A DNA stretch of 64,000 nt from Guadua angustifolia (lineage: Eukaryota; Streptophyta; Magnoliopsida; Poales; Poaceae). Position 1 is the stretch's first letter, and every line of letters starts with the position of its first letter. Made by a program: the position numbers and the translations under genes. Of this stretch, positions 12,670 to 23,816 are shown piece after piece. Below the pieces are notes generated by a model. The model saw only the letters and a program-made list of their open reading frames with translations. It had not been told where the DNA came from and did not search any database. The DNA lies in assembly GCA_036346375.1 (NCBI GenBank), contig CM070512.1, positions 40,842,466 to 40,906,465 on the forward strand, in the 5' to 3' direction.

Positions 12670-13344
12670 GTTTTTATTCCCTTTCTCTTTTTTCTCTGCC
12701 TCTTAAGCATTTAAACTCTTTTTGCTTCTAGTTCAAATTGAAATTATGTTTTCTCCAGGGCTTAGGTCATGTTTGGTTAGTGTGTCCCGCTACTTTTGTG
12801 TATGGATACTAACTCTTTTCCAAAAATTGATGTTTTAGACAATGATACGAGCTCCCTACATATATATATATGCTAATAATATTTTTCTTCACCATGTGTT
12901 AATTTTCTTCGGAGAATGATTTAGAAGTATTTTTTGTGATACATATGCTAATAATATTCTCATATGACAAATCGGAATACTTCTATTTCTATTAAAATTG
13001 GACTTCAACGCTTCGCAGCAACATCTAATTTGAAACGGGTGCAATATTTGAAGGATTTTGCAATTTGCAGAAAGGTCCGCATGAAAAGATATAGTGGAGG
13101 GAGGCCCATGCTCATCATTCAATCTCTGTACAGCAATTAGCACATTCTTGTTGGCCCATGTGATTTGCCATGACTTCAAGTTTAGATGAAGATGGTGACT
13201 AGTGAAGGTGTCAGTGCCATAGACTAATTGGGATGTGTTGGTCATCCAGTGGTGAGGCAGCGTGGTAGACGGCCACACTGAGAGGAGGAAGATGGTGAAT
13301 TGAATGGGGTGCGCTTGATCTAGGATTCCAGTTCGAATGGCCAT
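12670..13344. other. Stretch with one unrecognised minus-strand frame
   Basis: 12889-13344 minus is an open frame of 151 codons (starts MAIRTGILDQ) with no family I can name. It ends where the sequence homologous to the later gene copy begins. It may be a chance frame, a captured fragment, or downstream exons of the divergent frame at 13440-13680. The remainder (12670-12888) is AT-rich, with a gtttggttag motif common at MITE edges. Confidence 0.25.
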
Positions 13345-13439
13345 TTGTCAACTAGGAGCTCCCACATTTTGAATGCTAATTGGATCTTGCTTCGCAGTTG
13401 TACGTCTTATTGGCAAAAGCTCATCTCAATCTCAGACAC

Positions 13440-13740
13440 GTTTGCTAGACACAAGTTCTCATGCATGAGGTCGACCGCGGTGGCGGTTTTCTCAGGCGAC
13501 AGCAGGGTGAGGCTCAATTCGGTTGAGCAAGGCGCAATTAATAGAGCGGAAAGAGTAAGAAGGAGGTGGAACATAACGTGATGCGAATAGATTTTGAAGA
13601 AGCTCACCAGAAATGAAGTTTGAGCTTGGTGGAGTTCAGCGGCAATGGTGGCGACGGCGTTGTGCTTCATCTTGGGCAAAGGTGAACACGAAGATTGGAA
13701 TTTGAATTTGATTGAGGGCTTTTCAAATCAGATGATTTAA
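13440..13740 (-). other. Conserved divergent frame upstream of small-gene copy 1
   Basis: On the minus strand a frame begins at ATG near 13679-13670 (MPKMKHNAVATIAAELHQ) and continues to about 13407. The same block occurs at 58110-58410 upstream of copy 3, with a closely related peptide (KHRAVAAIAAEHHQDQTS) but without this ATG. Both copies carry a possible splice donor after QTS (ctg|gtgagc and ccg|gtgagg). It may be the first exon of a gene transcribed away from the small membrane-protein gene, or conserved promoter sequence that happens to be open. No family is recognised. Confidence 0.4.
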
Positions 13741-13889
13741 AAAAGATTATTGGATTTGACAATTTTAATTTTTTTCCATCAACGGCAATATGTCTCTGGT
13801 AGTCCATAGTCGCAGTAGATGCGTCTCTAGCAGTCCGTAGTCACAGTAGATGTGTTTCTATAGCCGATAAGGATTGCTAATCAATAGGT

Positions 13890-14125
13890 GATGGAAACAA
13901 CCACCAAGCGATGTTAAATAGTAATAGCCTCCTCACACCTCCCAGCCACCATCCATTGCATGCCTTCTTCTCCCGTTCTACTCCTCTTCCCGCATCACCT
14001 ATGTCTCTTGCTAGTTGCTGCCAACCGTCCATAGGACACACGACCTTGATGCATCTCGCCGTCTTGCTGGTGTCAGCACCCCCTCCTCATCTTCTACTTG
14101 CTGATGGTTGTGGGTGAGGAAGTCT
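13890..14125 (+). pseudogene. Small two-TM protein gene, copy 1, start lost and truncated
   Basis: This stretch aligns with 58530-58745, covering the same leader (gcgatg-taaatag-a-agcctcctc), the phrase tgctgccaaccgtccat and the first membrane segment. The start ATG of copy 3 is ATA here (14031-14033). A short deletion follows the first hydrophobic segment, and homology stops at about 14125 where LTR-like sequence begins. The second membrane segment and tail are absent. In the surviving part it is more similar to copy 3 than copy 2 is. Confidence 0.7.
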
Positions 14126-14126
14126 C

Positions 14127-15160
14127 GTATAACACCTTAATTTTTGCATCTTCTGAAAGTTTTCCAAATAAAATTAACTATTTGGATTTTTTTGAAATAG
14201 TTAAAACTAAATCGAGAATTTTCAAAGATAAAATGATTCAATCTAAATAATGTTAACTTAAATTAAATGAAAACTAGTTTTATTTGGGTCTCTAGTGTCA
14301 CATGGTATTTTTCTATTTTTTTCTTAGAATTTTCAGAGTTCATTTGGTATTTTTTGTTTTATTTAAATTTCTAGCCTTTTTGAAATTAAAAAAATAATTT
14401 CTTTTCTCAATCTCCCCATGGGCTAAACCTCGGCCAGCTCGTTTACCTACCATGTCTTCTCCCAAATTTAACCCTACTAGGTTTGCCCATGCGAGCTTGA
14501 CCTCCTTTCTACCCCCTTGGCCCAACTTAGGCTCAGCTCGCCCCATCGTTGCACACCCTAGCATGTTGTCATTGACCTCGGTTTCCACATCCAACATGAC
14601 TCACAAGGCTATTTAAGGCACTAAGATCCTCAATACTTGTGCCCATCGTGACTGCCACCAAAAACCCTAGCCATCACTATCGGACATGCCGCTGGAGCTC
14701 GCTGATGTTGAAGCTCTATGCCATCACCATTGAAGCCACCCTTAAGGCTTTTCGCCACCATTGATCTCGATAGTGAGTGAGTTCCATCCCTGCTACAGGC
14801 TCTACCTCGTCTTCCTCGCCTAGACCCATTTTTTGATTGGCCCTGATCCACCGCTGCTTCGTCTATCTCCTTCACTGACTGAGCCACCACTGCCATTGAT
14901 GCCAATCTAGAGCTCTTCGTTGCCGGTGATTCTCCGTCCTCGTGGCACCATCCCTGAGTTTGCCTCATCATCCTCCACCTCATCCTTGCTTCAATTTCTC
15001 CTCAAGACTATCGCATCGCCATTTTCCTGAGACTCAAAGTGATGCTGTGATGCTGTCGTCATTCCTCATCAGACCAACATCGTTGATGTCCTTCGGGCCT
15101 TATATGCAATCGCACGAGGTCATCAACTTCTGCTCCTCCTAGATCCTCTAAGCCACCATA
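14127..15160. mobile_element. Degenerate Gypsy-type LTR-like sequence
   Basis: Copy 1 is cut at a sequence reading tataacaccttaatttttgc, resembling the tgtaacacc start of several grass Gypsy LTRs. It is followed by AT-rich sequence and a CT-rich block typical of such LTRs. There is no coding domain. Boundaries are uncertain; open frames in it look like chance readings of low-complexity sequence. Confidence 0.35.
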
Positions 15161-15721
15161 GTTTGACAACCCTAAATTTCCTAAATGTTATATTGTGTTC
15201 CAAAAGATCCTTTTTTGCATTTTCTTGCATTTTACAATATTTTTTGCATCCAAGAAAATTGTTTTCTTATTTTTTGTCATTGTTTTTTAATTCTAAATAT
15301 CTAAAGTGCCTCTCCAAAAATTTTCATAATTTTTGGAGTTGGTTTGCTGAATTTGAAAATTCCAATTTGATTTCTGCAATTGAATCAGTTGGAAAACATT
15401 TTGAAAATTCGTTTGTTGTTGCAAACCAAATTCCTTCCCCTTGGCTTGGCCCATTACTGTTTTGGCCTAGCGTTAACCTGCACGCTGTCCTCCTATTTTC
15501 CACGTTTTCCGTGTGAAGGCACATTTCTATCAATCCACTTTCTCTCTTCTCTCGCTCACCCACATTATCAGTGTGACTATGCCCTACGCTTTATGGGTAG
15601 TATGTGCATGCCGATGACCGCTCCGGCTTCACCACTAACTCATGGATCCTCGTTGTAAACCCTGCCCACCACATGGCCGTCGTGGAGAGTCACTCAAGCT
15701 GTTCTATACTTGCCCCGCACA

Positions 15722-17125
15722 TAGGGGTGGGCATTCGGTTTTTTCGGTTTATTCGGTTCGATTTATTCGGTTTCTGAAAAATTCGATTTTTGAACTTCAT
15801 AAACCGAACCGAAACCGAATAACCGAAAAAACCGAACCGAATAAACCGAATTAATTCGGTTCGGTTTTTTCGGTTATTCGGTTAACCGAATTTTGAAGAG
15901 GCAACATTGTGCAAATTGCAGCCTTGCAGGAATGTTAGCACAATTTTCACTTTCACCTCCTATATTAACTGAAGCTGTTTCTTTTCTAAACAGACAGGAG
16001 CTAAATCGATTTGTTTCGGAGAAGCGTTCTCTCTTAGTTCTCAAAATTGGTGGTTGCTCTAATCTTGGTTTTCTCAATCTAAGCTCTTCAAGCCTTTCAG
16101 ACTTTCAGTTCTTTGGCTGTCAGATATTTGTTCCCTTTCAAAATCGGTAATATTGTGTTCCAGTACCACTTAATTTTATCAATACACAGATGTTGTAACT
16201 TACAAAATTCTTGTCAACAAAAAATCTGTTAACATGATGTATTGACAATGTTCAATTTATTATCATGACAACATAATGATTCACCAAGGTTCAGTATGCA
16301 GCATTTGCACCATTGGAAAATATGAAACTAAATACGGTGAATGATGAACATACACATCAAGGAGGCTGTTGTCCACAAGCAACATCTTGATTCTTGAGCA
16401 ACTTCTTGAGCTCACGGCCTCACGGGAGGTGGCGCGGTACTGGGCTGCGTTGTGCTTAGGGAGGGCCTTGGTGGCTTGTCTTGGTGGGCCGGGAGGACGA
16501 GGCCGGGAGGTTGCACTTCGCTGGGATGATGGGAGCCAGGAGGTGCCAAGCTAGCGCCTGGGGCTGCGCAGTGCCGGCCGCCGGGAGGATGTTGGCCGTT
16601 GGGAAGTGCCAGTGCCACCTAGCCGGGGCAGGGACTCGAGCCTAGGAGGTGGCTGTGGCCATGAGGAAGACCAGATCTGGCGCCGATCTGCAACTGGATC
16701 TGGCGATCAACGGCGAGGGGAAGACCGGATCCGGCAGCGCGGCGCGAGGGGAAGATCAGATCCGGCCACGTGAATGCTTTGCCCGAGTGGGGAATTGGGG
16801 ATTGGGGCCTGGGGGGAAACTAGGGTTGGACTTGGTGTTGGCGAATGGAATGGCTGTGGCGGGCCGAATGGGAAACATGGAGGAAACCAAACTAAGTTAC
16901 CAGGGTTGGCGAGTGGCGATTGGACCCGGACCAGAGAACCGGTTTATTCGGTAAACCGGTTTGTTCGGTTTTTGAAATAAGAAAACCGAACCGTAAATCG
17001 AAAACCGAATAGTGCTAAAATAAAAACCGAACCGTAAACCGAAAACCGAAAAAACCAAAATTTTCGGTTAATTCGGTTCGGTTCGATTCGGTTTTTCGGT
17101 TTCGGTATAAATGTGCCCACCCCTA
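15722..17125. mobile_element. hAT-family transposon, 1404 bp, exact 8-bp target duplication
   Basis: The ends are inverted copies of TAGGGGTGGGCA. The flanks carry the perfect 8-bp duplication CCCGCACA at 15714-15721 and 17126-17133. Subterminal regions (15735-15890 and 16935-17105) are packed with direct and inverted ttcggtt/aaccgaa units. An 8-bp duplication with these ends is diagnostic of hAT. No transposase is present, so the element is non-autonomous. The interior carries unrelated AT-normal and GC-rich sequence (see the next entry). Confidence 0.9.
15891..16930 (+). other. Possible captured gene fragments inside the hAT element
   Basis: 15893-16150 plus reads 85 residues, including NRFVSEKRSLLVLKIGGCSN then LGFLNLSSSSLS, which resembles leucine-rich-repeat phrasing. 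From 16400 to 16930 the composition jumps to strongly GC-rich with GGE/RSG-type codons, like a grass first exon. Both contrast with the AT-rich hAT ends, as in Pack-type elements that capture host exons. Whether anything is expressed cannot be judged, and the parent genes were not identified. Confidence 0.4.
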
Positions 17126-17830
17126 CCCGCACAGCCACGTTGTACATCACCCCTACCGAGCCAATCGAAACCAGTCAACCACATACCTGACCCCTGACCC
17201 CATCCCATCACCGCTGAGCAACTTGTTCCCTTGTCCTCTCTATTTATCCATCAAGAAAAGAGTGTAAGAGAGCCCTCGAGTTCTCGCCATGTTTGCCTGC
17301 ATCTCGTTGCCCTTTGTGCTTTTCTCCTTGGTATTTAAGTCACTCGACTGTGTCAGTCGTCTTTCCATCTCACCACTCATTCCATTTTTGTGAAAACTCA
17401 AGCTTCTTGTGCTCCGATTTAGCGGGAGAGCGCATGTCATCCTGGCCCCGGTGAGCCCGCCCTAACCCGCCATTGCTATCAGTGAGCTCCTCTTGCTCGA
17501 CATCTGTGTCATCCCCTTCTTTAAACTATGTTTTCACTTCTAGTATGCTTTGTCTTCATAGTGGAAGTCGTGGCTTCCCACGTTGTCGTCGTCATCTTCC
17601 TCTCTAGAGGCGCTCGATTCTGCCCCCCACCTCTTCCAGCCTTCCCGGTAAGCCTAGCATCACGCCAACCATGTCATCTTGCATCCTGTGTCCCCTTTCA
17701 TGTTTCCCCTCACTCAATCTCTTATGTTGCACAATGAAACCTCGAAGCCGCGCTTGTAGCTCTATTCCGGCCGCTGTCACCATTTCCGTCATTCACCATC
17801 GCCCTGACGAGCCCCCATCCGATTCATTAC

Positions 17831-18455
17831 GGGTGCGTTTGGTTGGAGGACGAGGTTGGATGGAATATGGCCATCCAGGTCTGGATGGGATGGAGTCATC
17901 CAGGTGGTTGTTTGGTTGGATGGATGGGATGAGTCAGTTTTTTATTTGGTTGGATGTATGAGGATGGATGGGATGAGTCAATTTTTTATTCGGTTGGATG
18001 AATGATGAGGATAGACGGTTTGTTAATTCTAACAGAGAGGAAAAATCTTTTTAAAAATTTTGGAATGAAAAAAATAAGCCGACTGTAATTTTAATTTTTT
18101 TTTAAAAAAAACCCCTTGCACACTGTAGATGCTACAGTGCCTCGTGGTGCTACAGTGCATAGCGCAGGAGGGATTCGAACGCGGGAGCGCTGGAACGAGC
18201 TCAAATCGTCAAACCAACTGCGCTAAGCTGATACTTATAAAAAACAAAGGCTAATAAATATATAAACTAAGCATGTGATGATACCTGGATGAGCCCATCC
18301 GACCAAATTCCTGGGATCTCTCCATCCAGCATATCTCAAGAATATTCTCTTTTTTTGGGATGCCCTTGTCCACCTTGCCATCCAACCAAACAAATGGATG
18401 GGTAAAAAAACAGGGATATGACCATCCCATCCACTTTTGCCCTTGAACCAAGCAC
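17831..18455. mobile_element. MITE with gtttggtt-type ends, 3-bp flank repeat
   Basis: The left end gggtgcgtttggttgg is roughly inverted at the right end (...cccttgaaccaagcac). The subterminal ggatgggatg / catcccatcc units are also inverted. The flanking trinucleotide tac is present on both sides (17828-17830, 18456-18458). A 3-bp target and these ends suggest a PIF/Harbinger-like (Tourist) MITE. It contains a tRNA-like sequence near its centre. No coding capacity is seen. Confidence 0.65.
18165..18235 (-). other. tRNA-like sequence (A and B boxes) inside the MITE
   Basis: On the minus strand the sequence shows an A-box-like ttagcgcagttgg, a possible anticodon stem acga/tcgt around a 7-nt loop (tttgagc, centre tga), and a B-box-like gttcgaatcc. 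The T-stem does not pair well and no proper acceptor stem is visible. It is therefore not a functional tRNA gene; a tRNA-derived SINE fragment or decayed tRNA is more likely. Confidence 0.5.
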
Positions 18456-18458
18456 TAC

Positions 18459-20189
18459 CTACACCTCTACCATCATTCCAGTGCGTGCGAGCTTACATAC
18501 ATCTCCTTGTAGCCATTCCTATGAACGAGTTCGCTGTCGTAATATGCACCTCTCAAACAATGTGCCTCAGGGCCATACCTAAGTTTTTGAGGGCCTGGTG
18601 CGAAACACAAAACGGGACCCTATACTAGAGAAATACAAATAACCAAAATGTGATTCCATTATATAACTATATGTTTTTTCCCAATATTTAGAACTACAAT
18701 AGGCATTAATTTTAAAAGAGTAAAAGGTGAATTTTTCTTGCCGATATCTTTTTAACTTCTTGTAAAAAACTCAAGAATAGTGATCATCTCTTAATTAGTC
18801 AAAGAAGGTGCAGCTCACATGCTAATCATTTGCAATAGTAGATCTCAATGACCCACGAGTTAAGGTTTTTAATTGAGCAACCAAAACAAGTGTTTAGAGT
18901 ATGGTATTGTCCTTTGGGGTATTCCGTACACCCGCAGGCCGCAGAGAACGCAATGTTGATTCTAATTTGGAATTAGCAAAGGAAAAGGATGCAGTAGATG
19001 ACTCCAATTCGGGATTAGCAAAAGGAAATTGGATGCAGCAGACAAGTAGAGTTCGGATTCTACCTTAACAGTAGCACCTTTCCTCTATTTCCATAGCAGT
19101 CCTCAGTGCACACATGCATGCATATGTGTCGTGTTTGGCTGTTTGCGGCAAGTCGGCAATGCGCATGGCTTGATAATTGATATGGAAGAACTGAACTAGC
19201 TCACATGTATTGCCGACTGCCCGACTTGCCGTGGATGCGGTGTTGCTGCCTGGCGAGCGGCGGCCGGCCGGCAGGTAGAAGCAGCTCTGCAGCTGGTTCG
19301 TTGGCGGCTTGGCGTTGGGAATGGCGATCGTCGATCACGTCTCGACAGAATACGAGGAGTCGCGGAATCGGCAATTGGCCGCCGAATCTGATCGTCTTGG
19401 TCTTGAACTCTTGCGTTAGAGTGGCGGGGGAAACCTTAGCATTAGCAGACCAAGGCCATAGTAATGCACTAAGTGTAGCATATGTCGGGGCCCCAAAATT
19501 TGGGGGGCCTGTCGACAAACCCCACTTATTGGGCCTTAGAGCGAACTGGTGTGCCTATGTACCAATGTGCTAAAACAATTTTGTGTATGTTGACTAAAAG
19601 ACAAATACATATTTGTTATATTCTCCCCCCTTGACTTTAGGATTGCAATCATACTTTTCCATCCTCCATCATACTAATCAAATCTCTTAGCAATGGTCGT
19701 TCAAATAATTATGACACGAAAGCATAATCACCCCGCGACAAACGCACAGCAGGTTCACCTAGTTAGTACTAATACACTTTAGAGCGCGAATTGAACAACC
19801 AAGCAAGATAACAAACAGTATTAAGTTGTAACTTTTGAGATACAACGTTGGATTAAGCCTAAAAGGTATAAGGTGATATGCACCGTCAGACCTTCTATGC
19901 CTCCCTACTTCTTCTGCTCTTTTCAGAATAAAGTGCCGACTTCCGTCTCTGAAATGAGCATGCTTCTCTCTTTTTTTAAAAAAATCTAACGCTCTTTTGA
20001 ATGGAATTGTAAATGTAGCCCCTTCTCACTATAAAACGTGCCTCAACGTTTTACTACCACAGAAGACCGTCTCCTGTGCCCTTCTGCCACCCGTGACCAC
20101 ACGCCACAGTAGCCGTTCCCGTCTAGATCTGAAAAAGAGAAAAAATAGGCTAGAAAAGTGATCACTGCTCCATCTCCGTGTTTCTCTAA
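18459..20189. other. Intergenic stretch with transposon debris
   Basis: No supported gene. Around 18560-18640 and 19480-19550 there are phrases like ggggccccaaaatttggggggcctg and gagggcctggtgcgaaac, typical of decayed hAT elements. 19200-19470 is a GC-rich island with overlapping open frames on both strands, which I do not accept as genes. The rest is AT-rich. Confidence 0.35.
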
Positions 20190-20279
20190 ATGTCCTTAAA
20201 ATTTAGTCACCTCCTGATAGCGGGGCTGCCATTGAGGACGGCGAGCTCGCCGGATGTTCATGATAGAATAGCACAAGCA

Positions 20280-20379
20280 ATCTATGGCGATGCTGACAAT
20301 CACCGATCGATGATAAATAGCAGCTGCCTCCTCCTCCTTCTGGCTGCTCTTCGCTTCTCTCGCTTGCCGCAAACCGTCC
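20280..20379 (+). promoter_or_regulatory. Conserved leader of small-gene copy 2
   Basis: The block tggcgatg-tgacaatc...gatgataaatagcagc...gcctcctcctcc precedes the start codon. It is shared with copy 3 (58508-58635) and, degraded, with copy 1. gataaatag could serve as a TATA-like element. Conservation across three copies suggests promoter or 5' UTR function, though common descent alone may explain it. Confidence 0.4.
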
Positions 20380-20625
20380 ATGGCGAGTGTGAGCCTTAAG
20401 TGGGTCGTCTTCATCCTGCTGTCTTCCGTCTGCCTCCTCGTCTTACACTTGCTGGTCGCCACGGGCTTCATCTACATCCCCCGCCTGACCAGAATTATCG
20501 CATGGTTCTGGGCGCTGCGGTTCTTCGTGGCAGCACTTCTCCAGGTTCTCGTCATCTACCGCCGCCTCAAGAGGGCCAGGGCCGCGCGCACGAGCTTGGC
20601 AGCAGCTGCAGCTCTTGTTGGATAA
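20380..20625 (+). CDS. Small two-transmembrane protein, copy 2, C-terminus altered by LTR
   Basis: 81 residues starting MASVSLKWVV. Hydrophobic spans lie at about 8-32 and 39-60, joined by a short loop with IPRL, followed by a very basic tail (RRLKRARAAR) and an alanine run. The start is supported by copy 3, whose ATG lies in the same gtccatgg context. The last residues (VG and stop) are read from a solo LTR that begins at 20616, so the original C-terminus lay further on, near 20945. The frame is divergent in sequence from copy 3 although flanking regions align well. Function unknown; the basic end suggests a cytosolic tail. It could be expressed or a decaying duplicate. Confidence 0.5.
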   Translation: MASVSLKWVVFILLSSVCLLVLHLLVATGFIYIPRLTRIIAWFWALRFFVAALLQVLVIYRRLKRARAARTSLAAAAALVG

Positions 20626-20907
20626 TAATCTTGACATATTTAGCTAGAGCTTGTATTAGGAAAGTTTAGTTTGGAAAGTATTTTTCAGACTCCGAGTAGT
20701 ACTCTGATTTGTATCCGAGTCGGCCGTGGAGTCCGGTCTTTGTGCGTAAAAATAACCTTTATAAGGCGCAGTAAGCCCTGTAAGCAATAAGATGAGTAGA
20801 AGCTTGTTGGCATGTGCTGCTCTGGTGAATAAAGAGAATGGGAGTTCGAGTCCTCCAGGCTACGAAGTTTTTAGTTGTTTTTTTTCCTTTTATTTTGTGT
20901 TCCAACA
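20616..20907. mobile_element. Solo LTR, 292 bp, 5-bp target duplication
   Basis: Starts TGTTGG and ends CCAACA. It is flanked by the perfect 5-bp duplication gctct at 20611-20615 and 20908-20912. The paralogous site in copy 3 (gcagctcccaccacctcc, about 58872) is uninterrupted. No internal region, primer site or second LTR is present. It inserted inside the reading frame of copy 2. Confidence 0.9.
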
Positions 20908-23260
20908 GCTCTCACCTCCTCCGCCGCAGTTGGATATGTGCTAGGAGCCGTCTCTCTCGTCCACCCTCACCAGCAACAGAAAGAGATCCATCACCTGCGA
21001 GAGTCGCTGCCACAACCTTCTTGCTGGATCATGGAGGCTTCGTGAGTCGTCAGTCGGCATGTCTTCGCAAGCTGCCCAACCAACTGCAACTAGTCCCCGT
21101 GCTGCTGCTGCATCCAGATTGAAGCGGCTGTGTCTTCAGTAGCACCAGTCGGTAAGTATGTCTTCGCTGCTGGCTCTGGTGTTTTTCTACCGTGCACGAG
21201 TAGTTACCCCTTTGTGTCTCTAGGTTCTATCTGCACCTACTTAGGAAGATTTTTAGTGCTATAAGAATATCTGTCAGCCTTTAGCACTTTTATTAGAGTG
21301 TCAGCAGAGTCTCCAACTAGACTGCAAACACACTTAAGTCGTGTCTCTGGAACAAAGTTCACTATATTCCTTGAACTGGTCCTAAATAGACATAGTTATT
21401 GGGCCAAGATTTTTTTAGACCGGTCCGTGAAATGACAGGCATGGTACAGTACACATGCACATAGGCCGGGTCAGCACAGTATGAATGACAGGACCGTACC
21501 GGGCCTCACGGTTAGGCATGATGGACAGCATGGTAAGGCACACCTATGTGGGTCGTGCTTGGGCGGTACAACACGAAACAGATCCGATGGGTCCGAAGTA
21601 GCCACGACACGTGGCAGTGCATGGCGGCACGTGGCAGGGCGCCTTGCTATGACACTACGGCATGTTATGGCTCACCCTATGGTCGGCGTCGTTGCGGTCC
21701 TTGTATGCAGAGAAAAAGGAACACAATGGAGATGCCAAAAGGTGCGAAATGAGGACTGACAAGTACATGCTCATCGATATTGAGCTTGTGCACCGAGGCA
21801 ATGCTCCACTATCTCGATGCACCTTTTGCGAAGACTGAGCTTAACATCATGATGCTCCGCTATCTCGACGCCCCTTTTGTGAAGACTAAGCTTAACCTTG
21901 ACCACATCAATCTCGACTAGTCTATATATATATGTATGTAGTTACTATACTCTTTTTCTTACCAGGAGTACCACCTTCGGATGTAAGATTTTTAACAATA
22001 TAATAACTTTATACATATTCAAGAATAAATAAAATTAGTTCTTTTCCTCAATACTTGTGTCTATTGTCTTTGTCCCGTGTGTCCCTAGCTCCTCTCTGGT
22101 CATAATAGTGCAACTGGACTGGATTTAGACCACTATGGCATGAAGCTGGCACGACTCATTAATGGGCTATGCCTGAGTTGCCGAATGCGAGTCAGACCAG
22201 CACGGCATAGCACATCTGACCAATTAGACCGTGGCAATATGGCACGATCTAGGTCCGTGGTCCATCGTACCCATGCTGCGTCGTGCATGATGCCCACATC
22301 TCCTAGTGTCAATAGGGGTGAAAACGAGTCGGATTTTATCCGTCCGATCGAATTCGGATCCGGTTGGGACCAGATTCGGGATAGAATTTGGATATTTGGT
22401 CGAATCAGGACCGAATCCGGATAATTATATCCGAATACGGATTGGATTCGGAACATATGGTATTCAGAAAATAAGCGAAAGGGTTGAAGTAAATAGAGGG
22501 CCTTTTGAATAAAGTGAAGCAAAGCAGATCATTGTGCAAAGAACTCATGGCTGCAGTACTGGTGCGAGATAGAGCTTAAAATGCACTCGCTGCACCAAAA
22601 AAAACGCTGTTTACTACCCCGTTGGTAGCAGTGAAAGGAATAGAATTGGACGTGTAATGCGCGCAAAATTTGTGTGAGCCGCCTTAGGTCTAGAGACTGT
22701 GATGGCTATTCTGTAAAATTAATCTTGGCTGACATAGATTCTTAAACATTGGTATCTTCTTAAGCTGATGTCTACAGTTCCGATGAGAAGCCTAGGTCAA
22801 TGGACTCGTGTGTGTGTGGTGAAGCTATGAGTCTAGTAAAAATTCAATAGTCCAAATGTAATAAACTCAGATATTAATGGCTATTTTTGGACCTGAATTT
22901 AAATTTAGGCAGAATTTTGCAGTAACTTTTGTGTTCTTATCACGCGCAATCAACAAGCTTTCTGGTTTCTGAATTTTCTTGGTTGCGCGGCTTTTTATGC
23001 AATTCCAGGAATTCTCGAACAAAAGCTGTTGGCTTTTACGAGTCCTTCACAGAAAACCTGTATTTTGTAGTCCCAAATCCCAACTTTTCTTAAAGTCGTA
23101 GTCTTGCTGATTTAACTGGACCAAGCATGGTCTCAAACTGAGTTATACTGACCCTCCATGTCTCCATCGAACCCTGCCAGCAACTCACTCGTTGAAGCTT
23201 AGGACGGCAACCGCTCATTACCGCCGGAAACTGGACATCCCGATCCTGACCGTTTTTAGT
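20908..23260 (+). other. Downstream part of duplicated segment, copy 2
   Basis: Aligns with 58880-60870. Shared landmarks are ttggatatgtgctag, cttcttgctggatca, gtatgtcttcgcaag, gtgctgctgctgcatc, aggaagattt-tagtgctat, cagtctctccaac-like text, and near 22925 the phrase cgcaatcaacaagctt. Part of it was once the end of the coding frame. It lacks the triplication seen in copy 3 and carries a 1.1-kb insertion (21387-22475). No other protein frame is recognised. Confidence 0.7.
21387..22475. mobile_element. Insertion of hAT-like repeat material absent from copy 3
   Basis: Copy 3 reads straight across (ggtcctaaa|cgaaaggg, about 59585), whereas here about 1.09 kb intervenes. 21390-22308 is rich in gcacgg/ggcacg-type words known from grass non-autonomous hAT elements. 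22312-22470 begins taggggtgaaaacgag and carries ggatcc/gaatccgg words, like another hAT left half. Clean termini and target duplications were not found, so nested or deleted elements are likely. Confidence 0.5.
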
Positions 23261-23279
23261 TTCTACTTACTTCCTTTTA

Positions 23280-23541
23280 CTCCTCCGATCACAAATAGTT
23301 GTTATAGATATTGACATATTGTTACAGTCAAACTTTTAAAACTTTAACTATCAATACCTTTTTAAATATTTAAATTAGATATATGAAAATCATATGTATA
23401 GATTTTTCTCGAAAAGTGCTTTCATAATATTGTAATTTTATTGATTTTTATAAATATATTATTATAGAAATTAGTGGTCAAAACTGTGTTTTAGAGACTG
23501 TGTTGATGTATAAAACGATAACTATTTGTGACCGGAGAGAG
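23280..23541. mobile_element. Stowaway-like MITE, 262 bp, TA target
   Basis: Inverted ends ctcctccgatcacaaatag and ctatttgtgaccggagagag are flanked by TA on both sides (23278-23279, 23542-23543). The AT-rich interior and ends are typical of Stowaway (Tc1/mariner) elements in grasses. Copy 3 shows the empty site (acttttagctctatg, about 60897). Confidence 0.9.
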
Positions 23542-23558
23542 TAGCTCTATGATTTGTA

Positions 23559-23816
23559 CTCCCTCTGATTATAAAAAGTTATTATTTTGGATGTCAACAC
23601 AGTCTCTAAAACACAAATTTGGCCATAAATTTCTATTATAATATATTTATAAAACCTAATAAAACTACAATATTATGCAAGTATTTTTCGAGACAACCCT
23701 ACACACATGATTTTCATGTATCCAACTTAAATATTTAAAAATATATTGACAGTCAAAATTTTGAACATTTGACTACACTTATATTAAAAATGATAACTAT
23801 TTGTGATGGGAGGCAG
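23559..23816. mobile_element. Second Stowaway-like MITE, 258 bp, TA target
   Basis: Ends ctccctctgattataaaaag and the complement of ctatttgtgatgggaggcag are flanked by TA (23557-23558, 23817-23818). Its interior resembles the first Stowaway in inverted orientation. Copy 3 has the uninterrupted sequence gatttgttgtttactat at about 60913. Confidence 0.9.

Larger units (their letters stand above)
15161..17827. mobile_element. Second LTR-like block, interrupted by a hAT element
   Basis: It begins near tgacaaccctaaatttcc at about 15164 and resembles the preceding block in style but not in detail. It resumes after the hAT insertion at 17134 (gccacgttgtacatcacc) and runs to the MITE at 17831. No gag or pol domain was found, so it is probably a solo LTR or an LTR fragment. 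Confidence 0.35.

Noticed and set aside
18165..18235. Functional tRNA-Ser gene
   Set aside because: The T-stem and acceptor stem do not pair; only box motifs and an anticodon-like stem remain.
19201..19573. Overlapping open frames on both strands in a GC-rich island
   Set aside because: No family on either strand, both open because of composition, and hAT-like debris at the 3' side.
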